Assembly: GCA_934668515.1 (NCBI GenBank)
Contig: CAKUNS010000006.1
Location: forward strand, 4,250 to 68,249
Length of the DNA: 64,000 nucleotides
Direction: 5' to 3'
From: an uncultured Eggerthellaceae bacterium
GTDB lineage: Bacteria; Actinomycetota; Coriobacteriia; Coriobacteriales; Eggerthellaceae
The first letter of the stretch is position 1, and each line of letters begins with the position of its first letter. Under the pieces are notes generated by a model. The model searched no databases. It was not told the origin of the DNA and was given only the letters and a program-made list of their open reading frames with translations. Shown here one piece after another: positions 51,765 to 59,808 of the stretch. Made by a program: the position numbers and the translations under genes.

Positions 51765-51805
51765 AAGCTAGGAGGCCGTCGATTCGTTCGACGGCCTCCT
51801 AGCTT
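51765..51805. repeat. Perfect 18-bp hairpin after holA
   Basis: An uninterrupted 18-bp inverted repeat (51765-51782 with 51788-51805, 5-nt loop) 29 nt past holA. There is no T tract on either side, so it is not a canonical intrinsic terminator. It could be an RNA end-stabilising hairpin or a weak T-less terminator. Confidence 0.8.
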
Positions 51806-51813
51806 GCTCGGCT

Positions 51814-51857
51814 GACAAAAGAGAAGCGCCCCTGAGGTGGGACGCTTCTCTTCTTGA
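51814..51857 (-). terminator. Terminator of rpsT (convergent with holA)
   Basis: A 12-bp stem with one G-U pair (51821-51832 with 51839-51850) is flanked on the left by AAAA, which reads as TTTT on the minus strand, and on the right by TTCTT. It mainly serves rpsT on the minus strand but may act in both directions. Confidence 0.8.
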
Positions 51858-51890
51858 TATGCGGATGAACCCGTAGGTTCAAGAAAAAGC

Positions 51891-52382
51891 TTATTCAGCA
51901 GCTTCCTCGGTAGCAGCCTCAGCCTCTGCGGCAGCGGCGGCAGCCTTCTTCTCAGCAGCTGCCTTCTCGGCCTTCTGCTGCTCCTTGACGCGCTTCTGCT
52001 TCTCGACAGCAGCGGCAGCGTAAGCTTCCTTGCGGGCAGCCTTAGCGGCAGCCTTCTTGGAGCCGGTAGCCTCCTGCTTCTTAGCCTCGGGCTTCACATA
52101 AGCAGTGCGAACCTCATCGGTGACGATGGTGTTTGCAAGCTTCATAACGCCGCTCTTACGATTAGCGGCCTGGTTCTTGTGGATAACGCCCTTGGAAGCT
52201 GCCTTGTCGAGCAGACGGCAGGCGGCAAGTGCAGATGCGTATGCTTCTTCGGCATTGCCAGCAGCGACTGCTTCGCGGACGCGACGAATGCCGGTTTTCA
52301 GTTCAGACTTGACAGCGCGATTACGCATACGAGATTTCTCGTTGGTGATGATGCGCTTCTTTTGACTCTTGATGTTTGCCAC
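51891..52382 (-). CDS. rpsT: Ribosomal protein S20 with a long Ala/Lys/Glu-rich C-terminal extension
   Basis: S20 binds 16S rRNA in the small subunit. Residues 1-90 are the family: ANIKSQKKRIITNEKSRMRN, KSELKTGIRRVREAV, KAASKGVIHKNQAANRKSGV. The usual length is ~85-90; here 163, because a tail of ~70 residues rich in Ala, Lys and Glu (likely helical, acidic at the very end) continues in frame. GTG start at 52382 with GGAGG upstream. Possible minus-strand promoter: TTGCAT (52459-52454) and TAAAAT (52434-52429), with a slightly long 19-nt spacer. Confidence 0.93.
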   Translation of the reverse strand: MANIKSQKKRIITNEKSRMRNRAVKSELKTGIRRVREAVAAGNAEEAYASALAACRLLDKAASKGVIHKNQAANRKSGVMKLANTIVTDEVRTAYVKPEAKKQEATGSKKAAAKAARKEAYAAAAVEKQKRVKEQQKAEKAAAEKKAAAAAAEAEAATEEAAE

Positions 52383-52589
52383 TCTTATCCTCCGTTGTAA
52401 TATCTTGTTTCCAAACGAAAACCTGTAGATTTTAACATACAATACCAGCATAAATGCAACTTGGCTTGGTAAAATAATCCGTACAGCACAAAACACGGAT
52501 GATCCATGCCGATAATCGCACTGATTGCGGCATTGCATTACGCTGCAAACACTATAGACCATATACGTCACGTAATGAAAGATGACTGA

Positions 52590-54416
52590 ATGAGCCAGAA
52601 GAACGCCATATCTGAGCACGATCCTTCGCGGATCAGGAACTTTTCAATCATTGCGCACATCGATCATGGTAAATCCACGCTCTCCGATCGTATCCTCGAA
52701 CAAACCGGCGCCGTGTCCGAACGAGACATGCGCGCACAGCTTCTAGATAGCATGGACATCGAACGCGAACGTGGAATCACCATCAAAAGCCAAGCCGTTC
52801 GCGTCACGTATACCGCCGATGATGGCGAAACGTATGAGTTCAATCTCATCGACACACCGGGTCACGTCGACTTCACGTACGAGGTAAGCCGCTCGCTTGC
52901 CGCATGCGACGGCGCCGTCCTGGTAGTCGACGCTACGCAGGGCGTCGAGGCCCAAACCGTTGCTAATGCCATGATGGCAATGAACGCCAATCTCGAAATC
53001 GTCCCGCTCATCAACAAAATCGATCTTCCCTCCGCCGAACCGGAACGCGTCAAAGCGGAAATCGAAGACGGTTTGGCCATCCCAGCCGAAGATGCGGTCC
53101 TTTGCTCTGCGAAAACGGGGGTGGGCGTTCACGACCTTCTTGAAGCCGTTGTGTACAACATTCCTGCGCCTCAGGGCAACGGAGACGCACCTCTCAGGGC
53201 CCTTATCTTCGACTCCTATTTCGACTCATATCGCGGCGTCATCGCCTTCGTGCGAATCGTCGATGGCAGCGTTCGCAAGGGCGATCAAATCATCATGATG
53301 GCAACAGGCACCAACGCCCTTGTCGAGGAAGTTGGCGCTCGCACGCCGAAGGAACAGCAACTTGACAGCCTGAACTACGGCGATGTCGGCTATATCGTCA
53401 CTGGTTTGAAGGATGTTTCCGAAGTCAAGGTGGGCGACACCATCACCCTTAAATCACAGCCAGCAGATAAAGCTCTGCCCGGCTATCGCGACGTCAAGCC
53501 AATGGTATTTACCGGTTTGTACCCCATCGACTCAGATCAGTACGAGCAGCTGAAAGACGCCCTCGAAAAGCTGTCCCTCAATGATCCTGCCCTGATCTGG
53601 GAGCCAGAAACTTCTCACGCACTCGGATTCGGATTCCGAGTCGGATTCTTGGGCCTTTTGCACATGGAGGTCATCGAAGAGCGCCTCGAGCGCGAATTCG
53701 GCCTTAACCTGTTGTGCACGGCGCCCTCGGTCGAGTATCACGTCTTCAAAACGAACAGGGAGATGATCTCCCTTCACTCGCCGCAAGAAATGCCCGATCC
53801 GGCCGAGATCGATCACGTCGAGGAGCCGTATCTCAAAGCTAAGATCCTTGTTCCGCCCGATTACGTCGGTGCTGTCATGGACCTGACCGTTTCGCGTCGC
53901 GGCACGTTCGTCACTATGAACTATTTGTCGCAGAACACAGTCGAAATGGTCTGGGAGATTCCCCTTAGCGAACTTATCATGGACTACTTCGACAAATTGA
54001 AGTCCAGCACCCGCGGCTATGCTTCGCTCGATTACGAATTCGACGGCTATAAACCTTCTCAGTTGGTGAAGCTCGACATCCTGCTTTCCGGCAAACCCGT
54101 CGATGCGCTTTCCTTCATCATTCACAAGGACAAGGCATACGAGCGCGGAAAAGTCCTAGCGCAGAAGCTCAAAGACATCATTCCGCGTCAGATGTTCGAG
54201 GTGCCCATCCAAGCAGCTGTTGGCGGTCGAATCCTTGCCCGCGAAACCGTCAAAGCGAAGCGCAAGGACGTTTTGGCCAAGTGCTACGGTGGCGATATCA
54301 GCCGCAAGCGCAAGCTTCTTGAAAATCAGAAGGACGGTAAGAAGCGCATGAAGAGCATCGGCAACGTCGATGTGCCCCAAGAAGCATTCATGGCCATCTT
54401 GAAGGTTGACGACTGA
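52590..54416 (+). CDS. lepA: Elongation factor 4 (LepA)
   Basis: Ribosome-binding GTPase linked to 30S biogenesis and back-translocation. The 608-residue product has AHIDHGKSTLSDRI (about 22-35), DTPGHVDFTYEV (about 88-99), NKIDLPSAEPERV (about 143-155) and the LepA-specific C-terminal domain with GDISRKRKLLENQKDGKKRM. It is divergent from rpsT across a ~207-nt gap and heads a plus-strand run of small-molecule/RNA-modification genes. Confidence 0.97.
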   Translation: MSQKNAISEHDPSRIRNFSIIAHIDHGKSTLSDRILEQTGAVSERDMRAQLLDSMDIERERGITIKSQAVRVTYTADDGETYEFNLIDTPGHVDFTYEVSRSLAACDGAVLVVDATQGVEAQTVANAMMAMNANLEIVPLINKIDLPSAEPERVKAEIEDGLAIPAEDAVLCSAKTGVGVHDLLEAVVYNIPAPQGNGDAPLRALIFDSYFDSYRGVIAFVRIVDGSVRKGDQIIMMATGTNALVEEVGARTPKEQQLDSLNYGDVGYIVTGLKDVSEVKVGDTITLKSQPADKALPGYRDVKPMVFTGLYPIDSDQYEQLKDALEKLSLNDPALIWEPETSHALGFGFRVGFLGLLHMEVIEERLEREFGLNLLCTAPSVEYHVFKTNREMISLHSPQEMPDPAEIDHVEEPYLKAKILVPPDYVGAVMDLTVSRRGTFVTMNYLSQNTVEMVWEIPLSELIMDYFDKLKSSTRGYASLDYEFDGYKPSQLVKLDILLSGKPVDALSFIIHKDKAYERGKVLAQKLKDIIPRQMFEVPIQAAVGGRILARETVKAKRKDVLAKCYGGDISRKRKLLENQKDGKKRMKSIGNVDVPQEAFMAILKVDD

Positions 54417-54468
54417 TAAATCTTGACGCCTTTCAGCATCAAACGACACAACGGAGAAACGACCAGCA

Positions 54469-54657
54469 ATGAGGAACGAAGAAGAAAACTGGCTTGAAGA
54501 CGCCTTCAACGAAAAGAAGGATCAGGAATTCAATGATGCCCACATGGGCGGATCTTCAAAGCTTCTTGTCGGCATCGGCTGCCTTGGCGCCGTCATCCTG
54601 ACTGTCATCTTCTTCGTTTCCAGCCTGGGTCTCCTCAGCGCTATTTCCGCTGCATAG
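54469..54657 (+). CDS. Small single-pass membrane protein, function unknown
   Basis: A 62-residue product: an acidic/polar N-terminal half (about 1-28) and one hydrophobic segment (about 31-59, LLVGIGCLGAVILTVIFFVS then a further hydrophobic stretch). GGAGA precedes the ATG at good distance, and the reading frame sits neatly between lepA and dusB, which supports it being real. I do not recognise a family. Orientation and role cannot be decided from sequence. Confidence 0.7.
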   Translation: MRNEEENWLEDAFNEKKDQEFNDAHMGGSSKLLVGIGCLGAVILTVIFFVSSLGLLSAISAA

Positions 54658-54668
54658 AGAGGTCCGTT

Positions 54669-55652
54669 TTGAGCGATCAGTCCATTGCCAGCATGCGTTC
54701 TCTGTTGAATCAGCGCGGTGTTCTTCTTGCGCCTCTCGCTGGCGTGAGCGATTTGGTGTTTCGCCAGATCAACCGCGAACACAAAGCCGATCTCACCTAC
54801 ACCGAAATGGTTTCTGCAAAGGGGCTCTCGTACGCAAACGAGAAGACCCGTCATCTTTTAGATCTCGCCGAAAACGAGGACATTGTCGCTGTTCAGGTTT
54901 TTGGACACGAACCCGAGGTCATCGCACGAGAAGCCGTCTGGATCGAAGAGCAGCTTCAAGACAGGCTGGCCTATATCGACATCAACATGGGTTGCCCAGC
55001 GCGAAAAATCGTGTCGAAAGGCGATGGCTCGGCCTTGATGAAAACGCCAGAACTTGCCTCTCGAATCGTCGAAAGCGTCTCTCAAGCGATCAACCATCCC
55101 GTCACGGTCAAATTCCGACGTGGATACAACACCGACGACGAAACCTGCGTCGAATTCGCCAAGCGCATGGAACAGTCAGGCGCGGCAGCTTGCGCTGTTC
55201 ACGGGCGCTTCGCCATGCAGATGTACAGCGGGCACGCGGATTGGGACGCCATCCGCAGGGTAGTGGACGCTGTGAACATCCCTGTTATTGGAAACGGCGA
55301 CATCACGTCGGGGCAAGATGCTCTGAACATGCTCGGTGAAACCGGCTGTGCCGCCATCATGATCGGGCGAGCTGCCCAGGGAAACCCGTGGATTTTCGAA
55401 GAAGTGAAGGCCGCCAAAGAAAGGGTCGCCTGGAACCCACCTAGCGCAACCGAGCGAATTCAGCTTGCCAAGCGCCACGCCGAGTTAATGTCCCATCTTC
55501 CCGGTAAACCGCTTTCGCGCATGCGCAAGCACGCCATGTGGTATGTTGCGGGTCTCCCCGGAGCCTCCATCGCACGTGGCAAATTCAACCTGTGCAACAC
55601 ACTAGACGACTTCAATGCCGTATTCGACGAACTGCTTGCTTACGAGAACTAG
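54669..55652 (+). CDS. dusB: tRNA-dihydrouridine synthase (DusB-like)
   Basis: Reduces uridines in tRNA D loops using FMN and NADPH. The 327-residue product begins GVLLAPLAGVSDLVFRQINR (about 17-36), followed by YTEMVSAKGLSY. The catalytic cysteine is in DINMGCPARKIVSKGDGSAL (about 99-118), and VIGNGDITSGQDALNML plus MIGRAAQGNPWIF form the FMN-binding part. TTG start behind AGAGAGG. Confidence 0.94.
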   Translation: MSDQSIASMRSLLNQRGVLLAPLAGVSDLVFRQINREHKADLTYTEMVSAKGLSYANEKTRHLLDLAENEDIVAVQVFGHEPEVIAREAVWIEEQLQDRLAYIDINMGCPARKIVSKGDGSALMKTPELASRIVESVSQAINHPVTVKFRRGYNTDDETCVEFAKRMEQSGAAACAVHGRFAMQMYSGHADWDAIRRVVDAVNIPVIGNGDITSGQDALNMLGETGCAAIMIGRAAQGNPWIFEEVKAAKERVAWNPPSATERIQLAKRHAELMSHLPGKPLSRMRKHAMWYVAGLPGASIARGKFNLCNTLDDFNAVFDELLAYEN

Positions 55653-55660
55653 GAAACAAC

Positions 55661-56773
55661 ATGCCTCATGATCCTTATGGCGCGATGTACGTTCACATAC
55701 CCTTCTGCAAAAGCCGTTGCGCTTATTGCGACTTCGCAACTGAAGCCATCCCGAACGATTCCAAGGTGATCGACGAGTACATCGAGAGTCTGGTCGTCGA
55801 CATAAGGCGTCAATCAAAGGCCGACGAACTCGGCTCGATCAAAACCATCTACATTGGCGGGGGCACGCCTTCCTACATCGGGCTTTCCCGCCTTTCCAGC
55901 CTGCTATATGCCATCTCGCTTTCGGTCATCACAACGCGCCCAGATATGGAATGGTCCATGGAGGCGAACCCCGAAAGCGTCGACGAACGTCTGATCAGGG
56001 ATATCTGGGCTATGGGGGTCAATCGTCTTTCGATCGGGGTGCAAAGCTTCGACGACGACGTGCTTTCATTTTTGGGAAGGGCCCATGATGTCGCTATGGC
56101 CAAACAGGCAGTAAAAACCGCGCAAAGTCGATTCACGAATATCAGCGTCGATCTGATGTGCGGCATTCCGGGGCAATCGGACGAATCGTTTGCTGATAGC
56201 GTGAAAACAGCAATCGAACTAGGCGTTACCCATGTTAGCATCTACCCGCTCACCATCGAAGAACACACCCCGTTCTACCGTGACGTGATGGCAGGCCGCA
56301 TTCCCGAACCCGACGACGATGTTGAAGCTCGGCATATGAAAATAGCTCAGAGCATCCTTTCCGAGGCTGGCTTCGCTCGTTACGAGGTTGCGAGTTATGC
56401 CAAACCGGGCTATGAATGCAAGCACAACATCGCCTATTGGACTGGCGTGCCTTATATCGGATTCGGTAGAAGCGCCGCTACTATGACCCAAAACGATGAA
56501 CGCCGCATGCGCATGACCGACGGCGTCGTTACCGACGATCTCAGCCGCCCTGAACGAGAATCCGAGGATCTCATGCTTGGCATGCGTATGACGCGTGGCA
56601 TTTCTCATGAACAGATCGAACAGGCAAAACTCTACCTTAATGGCGTAGAACAAGCCTTTGCCAAGCTGCAAGACGAGGGGCTGGTGACCCGCACCGACGA
56701 GGGCTTTGCGCCAACCGAGAAAGGCTGGCTTTGCGGCAACGAGCTTTACGGCGAGCTGTTTTCACTTGCCTAG
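55661..56773 (+). CDS. hemW: HemW-like radical SAM haem chaperone
   Basis: The 370-residue product is a radical SAM protein with HIPFCKSRCAYCDFAT (C16, C20, C23) and IYIGGGTPSYIG. It also has EANPESVDERLI, VNRLSIGVQSFDD and the family-typical YEVASYAKPGYECKHNIAYW, plus a C-terminal HemW domain. These proteins were long misnamed oxygen-independent coproporphyrinogen oxidase; HemW members bind haem and deliver it to enzymes. Start at ATG 55661, 8 nt after dusB; the open frame upstream is dusB in another frame. Often found near lepA and hrcA, as here. Confidence 0.9.
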   Translation: MPHDPYGAMYVHIPFCKSRCAYCDFATEAIPNDSKVIDEYIESLVVDIRRQSKADELGSIKTIYIGGGTPSYIGLSRLSSLLYAISLSVITTRPDMEWSMEANPESVDERLIRDIWAMGVNRLSIGVQSFDDDVLSFLGRAHDVAMAKQAVKTAQSRFTNISVDLMCGIPGQSDESFADSVKTAIELGVTHVSIYPLTIEEHTPFYRDVMAGRIPEPDDDVEARHMKIAQSILSEAGFARYEVASYAKPGYECKHNIAYWTGVPYIGFGRSAATMTQNDERRMRMTDGVVTDDLSRPERESEDLMLGMRMTRGISHEQIEQAKLYLNGVEQAFAKLQDEGLVTRTDEGFAPTEKGWLCGNELYGELFSLA

Positions 56774-56850
56774 CAAATCCGTTGTCACCGCACGCGAAAA
56801 GTGCCGTTAGGTAACGGTTCGGTGCAAATAGCGTTTTGAAACTGACTGGC

Positions 56851-56891
56851 TTAGCACTCTCGCATCCATACTGCTAGAATACGAGTGCTGT
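56851..56891 (+). promoter_or_regulatory. hrcA promoter with CIRCE-like half-sites at 23-nt spacing
   Basis: TTAGCACTC (56851-56859) is the exact left half of the CIRCE operator. GAGTGCTGT (56883-56891) matches 7 of 9 of the right half, but 23 nt separate them instead of the usual 9. TTAGCA (56851-56856) and the extended -10 TGCTAGAAT (56872-56880) form a promoter with an 18-nt spacer. The half-sites thus overlap the -35 and the predicted start of transcription. hrcA, which encodes the CIRCE-binding repressor, is the next gene. Confidence 0.65.
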
Positions 56892-56940
56892 TCTTATAAC
56901 CGATCAGCAGATTCGTAAACATATCGAACAGGGAAGGGTG

Positions 56941-57957
56941 ATGGCAGTGCTATCCGATCGTCGCCAGCGTGTTCTTTCTGCGCTGATCGAAGAGTACGTG
57001 GAACGTGCATTGCCCGTCGGCTCTAGAACCCTTACCGAGCGCTATCAGCTTGGGGTAAGTCCCGCTACGGTTCGCAATGAGCTTTCGGCCCTCGAGGAAC
57101 AGGGATACATTTCGCAGCCTCACACCTCTTCGGGTCGTATTCCCACCGATTTCGGCTATCGCGCGTTCGTGGACGAACTTATCTCTTCGGGCGTGGTGCA
57201 AGATGACGAACGCTCCAGGGCGGCCGTCACACACCTTAGGAACAGCGCACGCGAACTCGATGACCTGATGGAGCAAACTTCGGCAGCTCTTTCGCATCTT
57301 ACCGACTGCCTTTCCATTGTTCTTGCTCCGGTAATTGAAGAGCGCAAAGTGCGCCAAATCACCCTGATCTCGCTTGATGCGCATCACGCGGTTATCGTTA
57401 TCGTCACCAAATCGGGAGATGTCCTCAATCGTAAAATCGACTTCAAAGACGAAGTTTCCGCCGATGAATTGTCACGTGTTCAAAGGCTGTTGAACAACGC
57501 GTTCTGCGCGCGCTCAAGCGAAACCGGCCGCATTTCCGATATTGCAACGCTTCTAAAACGCGACGCTGCGGGTGATCCGCTTACAGCGCTTGTCATCGAC
57601 GAGATCCTCGACTGCCTGAACGATTCGGACTCGAATCATTCCCATCGCTTGGGAATGTCCTCGCTTATGAAGAAACCCGAGTTCAGTCGGTCGGAATCCC
57701 TTCTTCCGGTAATTCAGGCGTTCGACGACGACACGGTTCTTCTCGAACTCATGGAATGCTCCACCGATGATATGCCCATCGTCAAAATCGGCACCGAGAA
57801 CAACTCGAAGCTTCTTTCGGGTGTCTCGATTGTCGCCAGCCGTTACGGTCGCGGCGAGAACGAGGGAGTAGTCGCCGTCATCGGACCAACCAGAATGGAT
57901 TACTCACGGGCGCTTAAGGCCGTCCATATGGCCAGCTCGGCCCTTGATGAAGACTAA
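56941..57957 (+). CDS. hrcA: Heat-shock repressor HrcA
   Basis: Represses chaperone genes by binding CIRCE. The 338-residue product has an N-terminal winged helix (RRQRVLSALIEEYVERALPV, about 7-26, then LGVSPATVRNELSALEEQGY). The signature HTSSGRIPTDFGYRAFVDEL (about 60-79) and a C-terminal GAF-like domain follow. Starts at GTG 56938, ATG 56941 or GTG 56947 are possible: GGGAAGG is too close to the first two and best spaced for 56947. It precedes dnaJ by ~50 nt; grpE and dnaK are not in this window. Confidence 0.94.
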   Translation: MAVLSDRRQRVLSALIEEYVERALPVGSRTLTERYQLGVSPATVRNELSALEEQGYISQPHTSSGRIPTDFGYRAFVDELISSGVVQDDERSRAAVTHLRNSARELDDLMEQTSAALSHLTDCLSIVLAPVIEERKVRQITLISLDAHHAVIVIVTKSGDVLNRKIDFKDEVSADELSRVQRLLNNAFCARSSETGRISDIATLLKRDAAGDPLTALVIDEILDCLNDSDSNHSHRLGMSSLMKKPEFSRSESLLPVIQAFDDDTVLLELMECSTDDMPIVKIGTENNSKLLSGVSIVASRYGRGENEGVVAVIGPTRMDYSRALKAVHMASSALDED

Positions 57958-58008
57958 GGCCGACCGCATATTGCAGGTTCGGATGAGAACTGAAAGGTAA
58001 CGACTTCA

Positions 58009-59148
58009 ATGGCAAAAGATCTCTATGAAGTGCTCGGTGTTTCCCGCGATGCAACTGAAGACGAGATTAAAAAGGCGTTTCGACGCCAAGCTCGCAAACT
58101 CCACCCCGACGTGAACAAGGCTGAAGACGCCGAAGATCAGTTCAAGGAACTTAACGAAGCCTACGACGTGCTCTCTGACGCCAACAAACGTGCTGCATAC
58201 GATCGATTCGGCACGATTCCCGGCGCGGCAAGCGGGCAGGGTCCGTTCGGCGGCAGCGGTTACGTCGACTTCGACGACATCTTCGGCGGGTTCGGAGGAA
58301 TGGGCGACATCTTCAGCAGCTTCTTCGGCGGCGGGGCAGCCGGCGGCGCCCGCGTTCGTCAAGATGGTCGCGATATGGGCGTTGGCCTGCGCATTTCTCT
58401 TGAAGAAGCCGCGAGCGGCGTTAAGAAGGAAATCATCTACGATCGACTGGCGCCGTGCCCCGAATGCGGCGGCAATGGCCTAGGCGAAAACGGGCATGAA
58501 GCCACCTGTCCCGATTGCCACGGCACCGGTCGCGTCGTTACCGTCCAGCGCACTTTCTTGGGCGACATGCAATCAACTTCCACATGCAAGCACTGCGGAG
58601 GCACCGGCAAGATCATCGAGAATGCGTGCCCCGAGTGCGAGGGTCAGGGACGCGTCCCCGATCGTCAGCGTGTTACCGTCGAGGTCCCTGCTGGTATCAG
58701 GGATGCCCAGCAACTTCGCGTTACCGGATTCGGTGAAGCAGGCGTTCGCGGTGCCGCCACCGGCGATCTTATCGTCACGTGCCGCATCCAGCCGCATGAG
58801 TTCTTCGAGCGCGACGGGGACAACCTTCACGCTCGTGCCAACGTCTCCATGGTTCAAGCTGCTCTTGGATGCGAGGTTGAGATTGACGGCATCCTGCCCG
58901 ACGAGAAAGTCAAGGTCCGCATCCCCGAGGGATGCCAGAACGATCAGGTCGTTCGCGTTAAAAACGTAGGAATGCCGCGCTTCAAGTCTTCCAACCGCGG
59001 TGACCTTTACGTTCATGTTTCGGTCGAAATCCCTAGGAAGCTGAATAAGAAACAGCGCGAGATCCTCGAATCGCTTGCGCGAGAGCTTGGCGAAGACGTT
59101 TCTTCATCGCGCAATCCGCTTCAAAAATTGCGCGACGCGCTTAGTTAG
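58009..59148 (+). CDS. dnaJ: Chaperone DnaJ
   Basis: Hsp40 co-chaperone. The 379-residue product is a full type I DnaJ: J domain with HPD (32-34), Gly/Phe-rich region (about 68-115), and four zinc motifs (CPECGGNG, CPDCHGTG, CKHCGGTG, CPECEGQG, about 148-218). The C-terminal substrate-binding domains include GFGEAGVRG and MPRFKSSNRGDLYVH. GAAAGG upstream. It forms a heat-shock operon with hrcA. Confidence 0.97.
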   Translation: MAKDLYEVLGVSRDATEDEIKKAFRRQARKLHPDVNKAEDAEDQFKELNEAYDVLSDANKRAAYDRFGTIPGAASGQGPFGGSGYVDFDDIFGGFGGMGDIFSSFFGGGAAGGARVRQDGRDMGVGLRISLEEAASGVKKEIIYDRLAPCPECGGNGLGENGHEATCPDCHGTGRVVTVQRTFLGDMQSTSTCKHCGGTGKIIENACPECEGQGRVPDRQRVTVEVPAGIRDAQQLRVTGFGEAGVRGAATGDLIVTCRIQPHEFFERDGDNLHARANVSMVQAALGCEVEIDGILPDEKVKVRIPEGCQNDQVVRVKNVGMPRFKSSNRGDLYVHVSVEIPRKLNKKQREILESLARELGEDVSSSRNPLQKLRDALS

Positions 59149-59213
59149 CGTAAGGTATTGAATCAACTCAAAAACACAGCCAACACGAAAGCCCCAATAG
59201 AAAGGCACCTTTA

Positions 59214-59798
59214 ATGGCATCTGAGAACGTAAAGAAGACCACGCTTCGCCTTGTCGTCGGCCCCTGCGATGCAGAGCCGCTGCTTACCTGCGTGAAAGGC
59301 GTGACCGAGCTTGGCTTTGATTCCATGACGGTTTACCTTACCGCCCCCGAAACCGAAGTGTACGACGCCCTCAAGCCCTACGCCAGCATCCTCGAGAAGG
59401 GCGCCTCCCTTGATGCCAAGGACTGCAACCGCGAGGATATCCCTAAGGTTGCTTTCGTTGACTCTCTTGCCAGCGCCGTCACCCGCGATGGCAAGCCTGA
59501 TGTATGCCTCATCTTCTCCGAAAAGTCCACCGAGTTCGCACCTATTCAGGATGCGGTAGCAAGCGCCGTTGCCGCTTATAGCGAGGCCGGTAAAACCGTT
59601 CCCTTCAATTGCACCATCGTTATCGGTCCCGCAAGCGGTATCGCCGACTTCGATATCGACGTTGTGAAATCCGTTTGCCCGAACGTCGGCGTGGGTTCGT
59701 TCTCCAACATCGTTGCAAGCGTTGATATCGCCGCAGTTGCCGGCTGTGCAATCGCTAGCTACGAGGTTAATGCGGCGTTTGAAAAAGCAAACGCTTAA
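59214..59798 (+). CDS. Conserved-looking protein of unknown function after dnaJ
   Basis: A 194-residue soluble protein I do not recognise. It alternates hydrophobic strands and helices (for example LRLVVGPCDAEPLLTCVKGV at 11-30, DVCLIFSEKSTEF and CTIVIGPASGIADFDID), suggesting an alpha/beta fold. It has six cysteines but no CxxC pair, no signal peptide and no membrane helix. GAAAGG precedes the ATG, and codon use resembles that of highly expressed neighbours. The 66-nt gap after dnaJ shows no terminator, so it may be co-transcribed. No function is proposed. Confidence 0.75.
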   Translation: MASENVKKTTLRLVVGPCDAEPLLTCVKGVTELGFDSMTVYLTAPETEVYDALKPYASILEKGASLDAKDCNREDIPKVAFVDSLASAVTRDGKPDVCLIFSEKSTEFAPIQDAVASAVAAYSEAGKTVPFNCTIVIGPASGIADFDIDVVKSVCPNVGVGSFSNIVASVDIAAVAGCAIASYEVNAAFEKANA

Positions 59799-59808
59799 CT
59801 TTGCATCA

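Noticed and set aside
52506..52535. Imperfect hairpin upstream of lepA as a terminator or operator
   Set aside because: Short perfect arms (6 bp), no T tract, and no known element of that shape. Chance cannot be excluded.
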